The notes under the pieces were generated by a model. That model ran no database searches and was not told the origin of the DNA. It saw only the letters and a list, made by a program, of their open reading frames with translations. Shown piece by piece: positions 1-9,400 of a stretch of 50,528 nucleotides of DNA. Position numbers and translations under genes: made by a program. This DNA comes from Legionella drancourtii LLAP12 (GTDB lineage Bacteria > Pseudomonadota > Gammaproteobacteria > Legionellales > Legionellaceae), in NCBI RefSeq assembly GCF_000162755.2, contig NZ_JH413827.1, positions 1-50,528 on the forward strand. Direction: 5' to 3'. Within the stretch, counting starts at the first letter, position 1; every line of letters starts with the position of its first letter.

Positions 1-248
1 CCGCCTTGAGCGCATTTTTTTTCATTACATCAAGGCTTATATTAGAAATTAGTGTATTCATAATGATATATAATATAAGTAACTGCTAATATAGCAATAG
101 TTTTCTGTACTTATTTATTTACACCAGAAGAGAAATGCTTACTACAAGAGGAGCGTCCTTCTCATAACCAATCTTGTAGTTAATGTACTGACAATTTAAT
201 TACTGTAATTTTGGCCATTGTAGTCCGGGCTACAATGATTAATAAGGC
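1..248. other. Intergenic region with small inverted repeats, no gene seen
   Basis: No convincing coding sequence was found. Two short perfect inverted repeats are visible: ACTACAAG/CTTGTAGT around 141-180, and CATTGTAG (216-223) with CTACAATG (230-237) around a six-base loop. The second lies just beyond the stop of the minus-strand tubulin-tyrosine-ligase gene. It could act as its terminator, although no clear T-run follows in that direction. Confidence 0.4.
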
Positions 249-1028
249 TCAGTAAGCAATTGCGTCGAATAATTGATAATGTCTGCAGTTTTTGGGTTGC
301 TTCTTCGCTATGGGGATTATAAAGCTTGTAATCACTGATTGCCAAAAATCATAGTACAAGCTTTTCTGCAAAGGATGCTCATCACTCATGGGAAAACAAG
401 GAGCGTGATTTGCTTCCAATAACCATACTTGCAAATCACTATCGACAATAAAATCAATACCAAAAATGGCTAATGCAGGTGGTTTTTGATCCATAAAGGC
501 TTGAGGGTGTAATTGATGCAAGCCATTAATAACGGAAGATACTATCGCTTTTATTTTAGGATAAAAAGGTTTAAATAAATCATATTGTTGCGTGATAATT
601 TGGACCACGTTACGTTCATCTTCACGTAAATGCTCATTCGTTAAATGTGGTCGCAGATCGGTGAAATCATTTGCAGGATAAGGATGAAGCCCCACATTAA
701 AATATCCTTTCGGATAAAGATAAGCACCCGCATAGTTAGTGAGTACCACAAACATGCGAATACTGTATTTATGCCCCATCTTTGGTCCTTTGAGCAGATG
801 AGGTTGCATCAGATATTGTTGTAAAACATGCTCCCCTCCTAAACGATTGGCACTTAGATAATGTTGTTCCAATTGAGTCAGGCTTTGAAAAATTTTAATG
901 TGTTGGCCATTATTTAACAGTGCTGGTTTTAATATCCATGCCAAATGATTGATTTGATCTACAGTATGATGCTCTTGCTGATAATACTTATGAGCTATTT
1001 GGTTTAAAAACCAAAGGCCAGTTTTCAT
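249..1028 (-). CDS. Tubulin-tyrosine ligase family protein, main catalytic part
   Basis: This ATP-grasp-type protein resembles eukaryotic tubulin-tyrosine ligases (TTL), which ligate an amino acid to a protein C-terminus using ATP. Landmarks in order are WILKPALLNNGQHI, matching the nucleotide-binding strand (human TTL has WIAKSSAGAKGEGI); VLQQYLMQPHLL with SIRMFVVLT, matching QKYLEHPLLL with DIRSWVLV; PHLTNEHL, matching CHLTNHCI; and FGIDFIVDSDLQVWLLEANHAP, matching the metal-binding end FGFDF...WLIEVNGAP. At 259 residues it lacks the N-terminal quarter of a normal TTL (about 377 residues). That part is encoded just upstream in another frame and overlaps by 41 bases (988-1028). The gene is therefore probably split by a frameshift, unless the two pieces are made separately. 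The substrate is unknown. A host tubulin or other protein target is possible, and bacterial TTL-like enzymes also exist. Confidence 0.8.
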   Translation of the reverse strand: MKTGLWFLNQIAHKYYQQEHHTVDQINHLAWILKPALLNNGQHIKIFQSLTQLEQHYLSANRLGGEHVLQQYLMQPHLLKGPKMGHKYSIRMFVVLTNYAGAYLYPKGYFNVGLHPYPANDFTDLRPHLTNEHLREDERNVVQIITQQYDLFKPFYPKIKAIVSSVINGLHQLHPQAFMDQKPPALAIFGIDFIVDSDLQVWLLEANHAPCFPMSDEHPLQKSLYYDFWQSVITSFIIPIAKKQPKNCRHYQLFDAIAY

Positions 1029-1305
1029 CGTTAATACAATAAGTTGGCAGCATAACGTGCGGGCAGTATTGTGCGACTAATTGTGCCAATAAATTTTTAA
1101 ATTCCAGACATTCTGCAGCAGATAAATCAAATTGAAAATTTTGCTCACCAAAATCAGCGAGCCTACTAAAACGGGTGGGATGCCATCCCCGCTCCTGCAA
1201 ATAGCGTGCTAAATTAGAATAAGTAGGTGATAGCGACTCTCGTAAATAAAAACGAGAGCCTCTTAATTTTTTTTGCCATTGAGTCACAGATTGTAAATAG
1301 ACCAC
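988..1305 (-). CDS. N-terminal fragment of the split tubulin-tyrosine ligase
   Basis: This 105-residue ORF starts with GTG, two bases after the stop of the dehydrogenase gene. Its segment FYLRESLSPTYSNLARYLQE followed by RGWHPTR lines up with the start of TTL ([20 protein letters not shown], then TGHWKRL in the human protein). The reading frame ends inside the next ORF, which is in the +1 frame relative to this one. Joining the two gives about 350 residues, close to a complete TTL. The most economical reading is a single ancestral gene broken by a small indel near 988-1028. Translational coupling of two subunits or a programmed frameshift is less likely. As a stand-alone protein it carries no catalytic residues. 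Confidence 0.6.
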   Translation of the reverse strand: MVYLQSVTQWQKKLRGSRFYLRESLSPTYSNLARYLQERGWHPTRFSRLADFGEQNFQFDLSAAECLEFKNLLAQLVAQYCPHVMLPTYCINDENWPLVFKPNSS

Positions 1306-1307
1306 TC

Positions 1308-2099
1308 TCAGACCTCAAATTTAGGAGATAAATAGCGGAATAACCTCGGAAAAAAGCGTGCCATAAAAGCCCCAAATCGCTCTTTAGCGCCCGCAATAAA
1401 CATCACTGGTTTTTTATGCTCAATAGCCTTAACAATTTTTTGTGCACATTTTTCTGGTAATATCCCCTTTGCATGCGAATTATCAATTCGACCAAAATGT
1501 GTTCCATCAGCTAGTAATGCGTTTTGCGTAATCTGAGTATTGATGTAACCAGGATAAATTAAGGTAATGTTAATCTCCGTTTTGACTAATTCATTACGCA
1601 AACTTTCAAAATAGCCTCTAAGAGCATGTTTACTCGCACTATACGCTGCGCGAGTTTGTATTCCATAAAGACCCAGCATACTTGAAACCACGGCAATCTG
1701 ACCACTATGACGCAGCAACATCCTTTTTAAAACCGGGCGAGTTAGAGCAATGGTGCCCAAAAAGTTAGTATCCATTATTTTTTTATCTAATTCAAAATTA
1801 GAATCAGCAACCAGATAACGCTGAGAAAGGCCTGCGTTATTAATCAGAATATCAATTGGCCCATGCGTTTCCCAGACTTTAGTGACGGTGGCTTCCAATG
1901 CATTATGTTTTTCCAAATCCAAGGGAACAACGCAATGCTTTTCCGAAAACATACACGCCGCACGAACCCGTTGTAACTCCTTTTCAGAACGCGCAGAAAG
2001 AATTATTTTTGCACCAGCTCGTGCCATTTCATAGGCTAAAGCCTCACCAATTCCAGAAGAAGCTCCTGTTATCCAAACAGTCTTATTTTTCAGTTCCAT
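1308..2099 (-). CDS. Short-chain dehydrogenase/reductase (SDR)
   Basis: A 263-residue classical SDR that should reduce or oxidise a carbonyl/hydroxyl group with NAD(P)H. The Rossmann start reads VWITGASSGIGEALAYEMAR (the TGxxxGIG cofactor loop). It is followed by the LINNAG structural motif near residue 87, the catalytic Ser in VVSSM, and the YSASK catalytic Tyr-Lys pair. The Arg after the first strand (SARSEKEL) favours NADP(H). The C-terminal AGAKERFGAFMARFFPRLFR resembles the membrane-associated end of DHRS7-like or sterol/retinol dehydrogenase-type SDRs. The split tubulin-tyrosine ligase follows two bases after its stop, so the genes are co-transcribed. The substrate cannot be told from sequence. 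Confidence 0.9.
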   Translation of the reverse strand: MELKNKTVWITGASSGIGEALAYEMARAGAKIILSARSEKELQRVRAACMFSEKHCVVPLDLEKHNALEATVTKVWETHGPIDILINNAGLSQRYLVADSNFELDKKIMDTNFLGTIALTRPVLKRMLLRHSGQIAVVSSMLGLYGIQTRAAYSASKHALRGYFESLRNELVKTEINITLIYPGYINTQITQNALLADGTHFGRIDNSHAKGILPEKCAQKIVKAIEHKKPVMFIAGAKERFGAFMARFFPRLFRYLSPKFEV

Positions 2100-2229
2100 T
2101 ATTTAATCATCCCTAATTTCAATCCAATCCATTTGGAATAGTTTAACTTATTTTAGACTGCTTAGATTTATCTGAGTTATATTCCACTATTCCATACCAT
2201 TCCAAAATCGATGATCCCCCTTAGCTCTA

Positions 2230-3546
2230 TTATGGTTTAGGGCTCTCGTATCTCATATCACAATCAGTGAAAGTTAAAATATATTCAAACACATGTGCCG
2301 GCAAGTTGAACAGTGGGTGCTCGTTTTCTTGCCGAAGTGCTTGGAAAAATACGGCTCTCTGATATCCAACTGACTTGGCTAAAGCTATTAATTGATTAAA
2401 TTCTTCTGTCTTATACCCTAAAATTTGCGTAATCGGATGATTCTGATTAGCTTTTAAATTACGCAAAAATGTAAGACTAGTACCTAAAGAAGAAGATGAT
2501 ATTTTTTTCACAATTTCTGTTTTACAGTACTTGCTCAATAAATCCAGGGTATCCGGAGTGAACGAGGCTCCTCTAAGCAGATCATCCCAAATTAATGTTA
2601 ATAATTCATTGGCAACTTCAACATTATCAACATTCTCCATCTGTTGTCTGCGATTAAGCGCATCCGTATAACCCCGTCTTATAGCTCGCTCCAAAAGGAA
2701 AATAGATTTTGCATAATTGATATTACAACCTAAACCATCTTTATAGATATTAGCTAGTGAGTATAGTGCCTCTACATTACCTAATTTAATGGCTTGCTCA
2801 AAAAGACAAAATGCTTCTTCATAATTTACATCTCCTCCTTGTCCAAATAGATGCATTGATGCTCTAAACGTAAGCGCTCTAAAGAGTCCTAACTCACTGG
2901 CCTTCATAAAAAGACGAATTGCTTCTCCATAGTTAATTTCTCCACCTTTACCATGGAAATGCATGGCGGCGCGATTTTGCATTGCAACAGCATTCTTCAA
3001 TTCGATCGCTTGCTCAAGAAGACGAATCGCTTCTGGATAATTAATTTCTCCGCCTAACCCCTGTAAATGCATGAATGCACGATTTTGTATTGCTGTAGCA
3101 TTCTTCAATTCGATCGCTTGCTCAAGAAGACGAATCGCTTCTGAATAATTAGCGTCTCCAACCAGACCTTGAAAATGCATAAAAGCGAGATGATTCATTG
3201 CAGCAGCATTCTTCAATTCAATCGCTTGCGTATAAAGGCGAATCGCCTCTTTGTAATTAACTTTACCATCAAATCCTGCTTTATAGATAAATCCCCGCAA
3301 TGTCATAGAATAAGAATCATTACTTTTTATGCCTTGCTCGCATTTAGTAATGAAATCGTGGATCAGTTGAGTAATTTTCTTGGAATCTTCATTGTCAGGA
3401 TTATCTTTTGCATTCTCAATGAGATCTTTTAATGTGCAGGAAAGAGAATAATCCCCTTGCAACATTTGTTGCAATATAATAGCAACGAGCTCACTGTTTG
3501 ATTGTTCAAATAAGTTCAGAATAGGTTTATTTTCAGTTAATTTCAT
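2230..3546 (-). CDS. Sel1-repeat protein with conserved C-terminal domain
   Basis: About 438 residues if the ATG at 3546 is used; a TTG two codons upstream is also in frame, and neither has a clear ribosome binding site. The middle part is an array of 36-residue Sel1-like (TPR-related) helical hairpins with the signature NYxEAIRLLEQAIELKNAxA. Two adjacent units are nearly identical at DNA level, with a 108-base period between about 2990 and 3207. Such repeats form a protein-binding solenoid and are common in Legionella effectors such as LpnE. After the repeats comes a domain (LIWDDLLRGASFTPDTLDLL then SLGTSLTFLRNLK) that is shared with the Sel1 protein at 36086-37123. A short C-terminal LPAHVFEYILTF resembles the first helix of an F-box. 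Probable secreted effector; binding partner unknown. Confidence 0.8.
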   Translation of the reverse strand: MKLTENKPILNLFEQSNSELVAIILQQMLQGDYSLSCTLKDLIENAKDNPDNEDSKKITQLIHDFITKCEQGIKSNDSYSMTLRGFIYKAGFDGKVNYKEAIRLYTQAIELKNAAAMNHLAFMHFQGLVGDANYSEAIRLLEQAIELKNATAIQNRAFMHLQGLGGEINYPEAIRLLEQAIELKNAVAMQNRAAMHFHGKGGEINYGEAIRLFMKASELGLFRALTFRASMHLFGQGGDVNYEEAFCLFEQAIKLGNVEALYSLANIYKDGLGCNINYAKSIFLLERAIRRGYTDALNRRQQMENVDNVEVANELLTLIWDDLLRGASFTPDTLDLLSKYCKTEIVKKISSSSLGTSLTFLRNLKANQNHPITQILGYKTEEFNQLIALAKSVGYQRAVFFQALRQENEHPLFNLPAHVFEYILTFTDCDMRYESPKP

Positions 3547-3635
3547 TATCAATTTTTTTCATTAATAGGAATAGTTCTTTTGTTTTTCAGGATACATTTA
3601 AAATCAACTCCATAGCAAATAAAAACGCATCCATC

Positions 3636-3676
3636 GTTAGGGTTTGTTGCGCATCACCAGCGCAACAAACCCTAAC
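3636..3676. terminator. Perfect 17-bp inverted repeat, likely terminator
   Basis: GTTAGGGTTTGTTGCGC at 3636-3652 pairs perfectly with its reverse complement at 3660-3676 around a seven-base loop. It lies about 20 bases beyond the stop of the minus-strand J-domain-like gene and so probably ends that transcript. No long T-run follows. Confidence 0.6.
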
Positions 3677-3694
3677 TTATCGAATACGCAAACT

Positions 3695-4843
3695 TCAACT
3701 CCGAAAGGTTCCCAGAAAATAACTCCTTTCTTCCTCGTAATCGGCTTCATCACTGGTATCAGAATCAAGAAGTGATGGATCATCAAACAATGCACCAACC
3801 ACAGCAAGTGCTATGGTTGCCGATTGCGAGGTAAACCTTGATACAGTAGCTGCGAGAAAAAACACGGCAGACAAAGGACTTAACCAATAATTAAATGTAT
3901 TAACATCATCAAAAAACTCAGGTCCATCTGATTCCAATGCGCGTTGTTGCTCTTTTCGTTTTAAAGCTTCAGCTAAATAGGTAGCCGCTAAAAAATCATC
4001 GTCGGAAGCGGATTGATTTATAGTCTGATAATCTATAACAAGAGGATGGCGATGATTTACCACTGTACATTCACTAGGCCAAACAGACTGCAAAGGAATG
4101 AACCCATACCCACTACTCAGAAATCGTGGGGTATTATGATATTGATCAAGCTCCATAATACCTATGGTTATAATGTCACCACATAAAAAGGACTTGTTTT
4201 TATGTAACCAAAAATAATTAGAATCAGATTTTGCAGATAATAGTCCTGGCCCCCAAGTCTGACTTTCTGTTTTACGGGATGTCGATAAACCAGATAAAGG
4301 AATTGTTACATGAACAATAGCCTGATAACGATGATGGCTATGTTGATTAGCAATATCCTCCGCTTCCTGACGTGTTAACCCAACTTGGAATGAAGACTTT
4401 TTGCTTAGCGATGTTAAAAATTCCGCTAAGTGCGCAAAATCAAAATTGTTCCTAAATTTAATAGCATCATTATCTTCCAATACAGGGGGATAAAAGATAG
4501 TGCTACCTTGTGAATTTTTTTTATGCAAAACAAAAATAGGAATAAAGATATCAATAAGATTTAGTTCATCAGATTTTTCAACGTCATCATTACTAAGATC
4601 CAACGATATGGCAACAGCATCCCCTGTACAAAATACTTCATAATAATCCTGAAACTTAACCTCTGTATTAACCTGTCTATAAGTCTGTAGCAGCTCCTTA
4701 AGAGCGGCAGTTTCTTCTTCAGCACCTTCTGCACGTTGAACAGCAGCACTTAATTCCCGCAGTTTTCTTATATAAGCTTGTTTGAGTTGAATAAAATCAT
4801 TCGTTATATCTAGATCTAATACCTCAAAAACAGTTTTTCCCAT
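3695..4843 (-). CDS. Degenerate J-domain-like protein, candidate effector
   Basis: 382 residues, with a good ribosome binding site (GGAGGG six bases before the ATG). The first 60 residues look like a DnaJ J-domain: KTVFEVLDLDITNDFIQLKQ then AYIRKLRELS, and later ALKELLQTYRQV, match helices I, II and III. The HPD tripeptide needed to stimulate Hsp70 is absent, so it is at best J-like. The middle contains the patch FQVGLTRQEAEDIANQHSHH and is otherwise unrecognised. Near the C-terminus a hydrophobic stretch (LSPLSAVFFLAATV and ATIALAVVGALF) may insert in a membrane. The protein ends in an acidic tail followed by YFLGTFRS. Such Glu/Asp-rich tails with a small/hydrophobic end are typical of Dot/Icm substrates. 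The function is unknown. Confidence 0.7.
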   Translation of the reverse strand: MGKTVFEVLDLDITNDFIQLKQAYIRKLRELSAAVQRAEGAEEETAALKELLQTYRQVNTEVKFQDYYEVFCTGDAVAISLDLSNDDVEKSDELNLIDIFIPIFVLHKKNSQGSTIFYPPVLEDNDAIKFRNNFDFAHLAEFLTSLSKKSSFQVGLTRQEAEDIANQHSHHRYQAIVHVTIPLSGLSTSRKTESQTWGPGLLSAKSDSNYFWLHKNKSFLCGDIITIGIMELDQYHNTPRFLSSGYGFIPLQSVWPSECTVVNHRHPLVIDYQTINQSASDDDFLAATYLAEALKRKEQQRALESDGPEFFDDVNTFNYWLSPLSAVFFLAATVSRFTSQSATIALAVVGALFDDPSLLDSDTSDEADYEEERSYFLGTFRS

Positions 4844-5083
4844 TATATCCCTCCAATTTTTATAAAGGCTCCCTTACCTCAGGCTAACTGCAATATGCGC
4901 GTTGGGCCTGATTATTGCAGTTTGTAAAGGCATAGGCAATGCACCGAGGGAAGTTACAAAAATAGTTAAAAGATAATTGGGACTTCTCTCAGAGAATAAT
5001 GAGGCGCATCCAATAAATATCCAAAATTGAAACAATTTGGCTTAGGTATACGTAAGCCCTAAGCCATTAACAGATTTGACGCA
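4844..5083. other. Intergenic, contains a weak hairpin
   Basis: The only structure seen is AACTGCAAT near 4884 pairing with ATTGCAGTT near 4914, with a loop of about 20 bases, downstream of the minus-strand LRR gene. No ORF or RNA gene was recognised. Confidence 0.3.
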
Positions 5084-6046
5084 CTATTTATTAGCAATAG
5101 TTGAGGTTCTCAATGCATCAACATAAGCAATGAGCTCAGAAGGTAACGTGCTTTGGCAGGTTGGTACTGAAATATTTTGAGCAGCAAAGAAAGCACAGCT
5201 ACTTCTTAAAGAAGGAATCGGAGTATTAAAACCTAAGGCTCGATATGCATTAGCATCTTCTCTCCTCAAAGAGGGCTCAAGCCTTTGAATATCGATGTTA
5301 TAAACATCAAGATACTCATCGAATTCATTATTATACAGAACAATATTATCTGCAGAGCCAAAACGATGTTGAAGAGTCTGACGTTTGAATGTCGTCATAT
5401 CTTCCGCCCCAAAATACCCAAAACCAACAGATACAATATTGTCGGGAAGCGCTTCCACGAACTCATTGAACTCCTCATCTGATTTACTTTCAAGGCAATT
5501 TAATGGTAAATCAAGATGGGTAACACCTGTATCTTTGAAAGCAGCTGCCAACTCAGCCAGCTCTGCTCCTGTTTTTTTCCCAAGCTCATTTCCAGCTAAA
5601 GATAGATGAGTAACACCTGTATCTTTGAAGGCAGCTGCCAACTCAGCCAGCTCTGCTCCTGTTTTTTTCCCAAGCTCATTTCCAGCTAAAGATAGATGGG
5701 TAACCCCAGTCCCTTTGAAGGCAGCTGCCAACTCAGCCAGCTCTGCTCCTGATTTTTTCCAAAACGCATTTAGTCTTAAGTCAAGGTGGGTAACGCTTGT
5801 CTCTTTCAGAAGATCGATCAAATCAGCCAGATCTTCGTGGTACATTTTATAAAGCTGATTTTCACTTAAATCAAGATGAATGACCTCGGTCTCTATCAGC
5901 GCGGTTACGTATGCCCGCAAAACTAATGAGGACCAAAGACCGTGCCCACTTAAATCAAGCAGGGTAACTTTCTTCTCGTTCAAGGATCTAATTTCATCAA
6001 TTACTTGGCATAGTGTTTTACCAGGAAAAAAAATTTTTTCTCTCAT
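5084..6046 (-). CDS. Leucine-rich-repeat protein, ribonuclease-inhibitor type
   Basis: 320 residues; ribosome binding site AAGGAGA ten bases before the ATG. Residues of about 28-190 carry six LRRs of the ribonuclease-inhibitor/NLR type, with 30-residue units such as VTHLSLAGNELGKKTGAELA followed by ELAAAFKDTG. Two adjacent units are almost identical in DNA (90-base period, about 5520-5699), with a third diverged copy to 5789, so the array has expanded recently. LRRs of this kind give a curved protein-binding surface and occur in several Legionella (Leg) effectors. The non-repeat C-terminus ends LPSELIAYVDAL, loosely similar to the LP-rich helices at the ends of the Sel1 proteins here. No enzymatic motif is seen. 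Candidate effector. Confidence 0.8.
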   Translation of the reverse strand: MREKIFFPGKTLCQVIDEIRSLNEKKVTLLDLSGHGLWSSLVLRAYVTALIETEVIHLDLSENQLYKMYHEDLADLIDLLKETSVTHLDLRLNAFWKKSGAELAELAAAFKGTGVTHLSLAGNELGKKTGAELAELAAAFKDTGVTHLSLAGNELGKKTGAELAELAAAFKDTGVTHLDLPLNCLESKSDEEFNEFVEALPDNIVSVGFGYFGAEDMTTFKRQTLQHRFGSADNIVLYNNEFDEYLDVYNIDIQRLEPSLRREDANAYRALGFNTPIPSLRSSCAFFAAQNISVPTCQSTLPSELIAYVDALRTSTIANK

Positions 6047-6422
6047 TATTCAGTGTCTCCTTCGTAAAATGCATCTTGGTATCGAGTATTCATTCTGCAA
6101 CATGCCCATCAAAAATGTTGTTTTATGCCCCGCATGGACAAATATTATTCTTTTTGCCTTTTTTTGTGAACCCCTTATTTTTGAAAATGATTTATTCCAA
6201 TATGGAAATTTTTGATAACAATCCCAAGGAAATGCTGTAGCCAGACTAATCATGGAACCCGCTGAAGATAAGAAATAGTTACTAGGGTCTTTATTCGTTA
6301 TTTAACTTCACATTAATAATTTCTATTTTGGAAAAAATCGATTTCAAAAATATAGCATTCACAAATTAAGGCAAAAAGATTAATATATGATCATATTAAT
6401 TCATAAAAACACATATTGAACC
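6047..6422. promoter_or_regulatory. Divergent promoter region with TTCCA-N3-TGGAA motifs
   Basis: This region separates the minus-strand LRR gene from the plus-strand 2241-residue gene. It contains TTCCAATATGGAAATTTTTG at 6195-6214 and, in the opposite orientation, TTCTATTTTGGAAAAA at 6321-6336. Very similar elements occur between the other two divergent giant genes at 28878-28897 and near 29041. They could be operator sites, one for each divergent promoter. No regulator can be named. Confidence 0.4.
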
Positions 6423-9400
6423 ATGAAAAACCCTCCTAATTTTTATTATCAGATTCAAAGTAAGCGTGAAAATTATACGCACGCACCTTCAGGGACTATT
6501 AATGTTCAACAATTGATGCAAGGAAAACCGTGTTGGCAAGGTCTTGCTCCACTAGAAAATAAAGAAAAAATACTTATTCTTAATGACTGGCGAATGAATA
6601 GTCAACGAGAAGACTTAGTTCCCATCTATGTAACGATTCTTAAACAGTTACTTGAGGATGGTTTTACCGTTTATATATGGAAGGATCAACGAGCCCATCT
6701 TTTAGACTTAGAAAGTTTTTCTATTTATGAATTTAGCATGCTCAATAGTATGGAACCCAAAAAAGAAGAAGAAATAAGAAAGGAAGCAGCGCTACAGCTA
6801 AGTGTTAATAAAAATCAGATTCTTGTGCTTGACGATTACTGGGTTACTTATCTTTTTCAAAAAATCACTGCTCCTACTACTCTGGAATCAACTGGACGGC
6901 AACTTAGTTTGCGTGATTACCTATGGAGTTCATATGATGAATCGAAAGCTAGTTTTTTATCGAGTAAAAATCAAACTGTTTTAAAGTATATTGAAAAAAT
7001 ACCTTATACACGCTTTATTATCGATGAGTTTGATAGTTTCCATCCTTATTTACTTAAGAGTGAACAACTTTTTCCTGAAGCAACACGAATTATTAACATA
7101 ACGTATCTTCACATAGAGGGTGATGAAATCGAAGAGTTAATGAACGGTAAGATATTGGCATGCGGGGGAATAAAATTCAGTCAACGTGATTTACAACAAA
7201 TTGAAGTTCTTGAAATAGGACAATTTAATGAAGAGCAACTCACGTGGATTTTGAACCAATGCCCGCAACTACATACTCTTAGTATACTACAGTGTAGTCT
7301 AGAAGACTTTCATCCCCAAGCCCCAATCGCTCTGCCCCTATTAACGTCCTTACACTTTAAAAATTCGGCATATTACGAAGCGAAGTTTGTTGAAGATCTG
7401 CTTCTACATTTTGATGCTCAACTTGAACAATTAATTCTCTTTAATTGCGGTGGTATTGATGCAGATTTTACCCAAATTCCTAGACTTCCCAAGGTAAGAA
7501 AATTAACGCTTGATGGACCCGATATAAGTAGTAATAACATCAATACCTTAATTAAAGCAAGTGCATCGCAATTGCATTATTTATACATAAATAATGATGA
7601 TCATAAGTTAACGCAGGATACCTCTGAGGAATATAGCCCACGGAATCTGGAATATTTAATAATTGAAAACATGGTAATTCCCCAAGAAAGCCTGGATGGC
7701 TTATTAAAATTTGCGGATAATTTAAAAATATTGCAATTAAGAAACGTTGAATTAACGGGGAAGACGCCATGGGTTCGTTACCAATTCAATAACCTAAAAG
7801 ATTTTACACTACAAAATAAAAGTACTTTCCACGAAAACAAAGCCATTTATAACATTTTCAATAATAAAAAGCTGAACTTTATTTCCTTAAAAAACTCCTT
7901 GGTAATGTATGATAATAATAATAACATTTTAAACCTACCTTCTTTGCTTACTTTGGAATTATTAAGTGATGTTAAAAACCTTAACAAATTTGTTAATAAC
8001 GCCCCACAATTGCAACGCTTAGTTCTTGAAGGAAAGACTGCCGACTTTTCTTCAATACCGCCGGCAACACCTCATTTAGCAGAAATAGTTTTAAAGCAGT
8101 TTATCTTTTTCAGTAAAGGAATGGAGGTTTTTTTAGAAAAAAATATAAATCAACTCAACGAGTTTGCGTTTACTTTTACAGATGAAATAAACATTTTCCC
8201 CCTGTTAAAAAGGGCTACTAATTTAAAAAAATTATATTTCAAAGGCCCTAAGAAACATAATGTGCTCACGCAAGATTTTTATACTGACTTACTTAATTCC
8301 TTGGCTTACTTACCTCAATTAGAATATCTGGAGTTAGAGCAATTTGGTAATATAAAATTTAAAAAATTCCAGGAAATACAGCTGGCCGCAAGAAACGCTC
8401 AATTAGCAAAACTAACTACGCTCACATTAACATCCACGACTTTTTTAGACAGAAACGACTTTGCGATTTTAATCAATTTGTTTCCGCAAATAGAACAGCT
8501 TTTATTGTCCAAAACAACCTTTTGCGATAAGCCTAAACCAATCAAAGGAACTATCCGTGTGTTAGATTCTTTAAAGTTAATCCAATTATCCCAACAATTG
8601 GTTTTTCCAACTAATTTGCTGAAATTAATACTGGATGCATCACCTAATCTGCAAATGGTTGATTTAGCAGGCTCCACCGCTCTTCAAAGTGACAAAGAAG
8701 TGATGACTCTATTGCATCCTTATGAATTACAGGGACTTAGTGAGCCAGAGCGCTATGATGCGGATAAAAAAACTACTGTGGATGCAGATACCCTAAATAA
8801 GAACACCAACTACACGGTTAATGTTATTTTTTATAACTTAAATGGTGAATCGCTTAAAGATGAAGTCCCCTTTTATCGAGAGAATATCTTTGATCAGGTA
8901 ATTATTTCCTCACAACAATGCACTCAAAGTAATCCATTTGAGTTGATTGAAATAAAACCAGATGATCTAACACCTTGTTCTCCAACCAAAATTGCTAATT
9001 TAAAAAATATAGCGAAACAAGAACCACGACCTCCCAAAAATATTGGACAATATGTTTATGCGCAGGACTGTCTCGTTTTAAATTCTGAATGGCAGGCACT
9101 TCCATCACTATCCCCCGAGGAAAAATTACAGTGTTATTCTCTATCCATAGATTTAGAGATAGAACTGGCCTACTCCCAGAAACGAAATCAATATTATATT
9201 CGCTCGAAAAATAAACAGAGCCAACCAGTTATTTTCGAATTCATCCTTTGGATTCCCCAATTGCCGCAACCGGTGATGCAGCCTAAATCATCCGTACTGG
9301 CTACGGCACGTAAAGTTATTTCATCCTATGGTGAGGGCGCGTTACCAAGCACCGTTAATCGAAGCGATTGGACGGGACGCGACTACTTAGATGCCATACG

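Noticed and set aside
988-1028. TTTTTAAAC in the overlap of the split tubulin-tyrosine ligase as a programmed -1 slippery site
   Set aside because: The slippery heptamer is in frame with the downstream ORF, so a -1 slip would lead away from it; the fusion needs the +1 direction.
5385-5852. Plus-strand open frames opposite the LRR gene, including two similar overlapping ones
   Set aside because: They mirror the repeated minus-strand coding units and have no ribosome binding sites or recognisable products.
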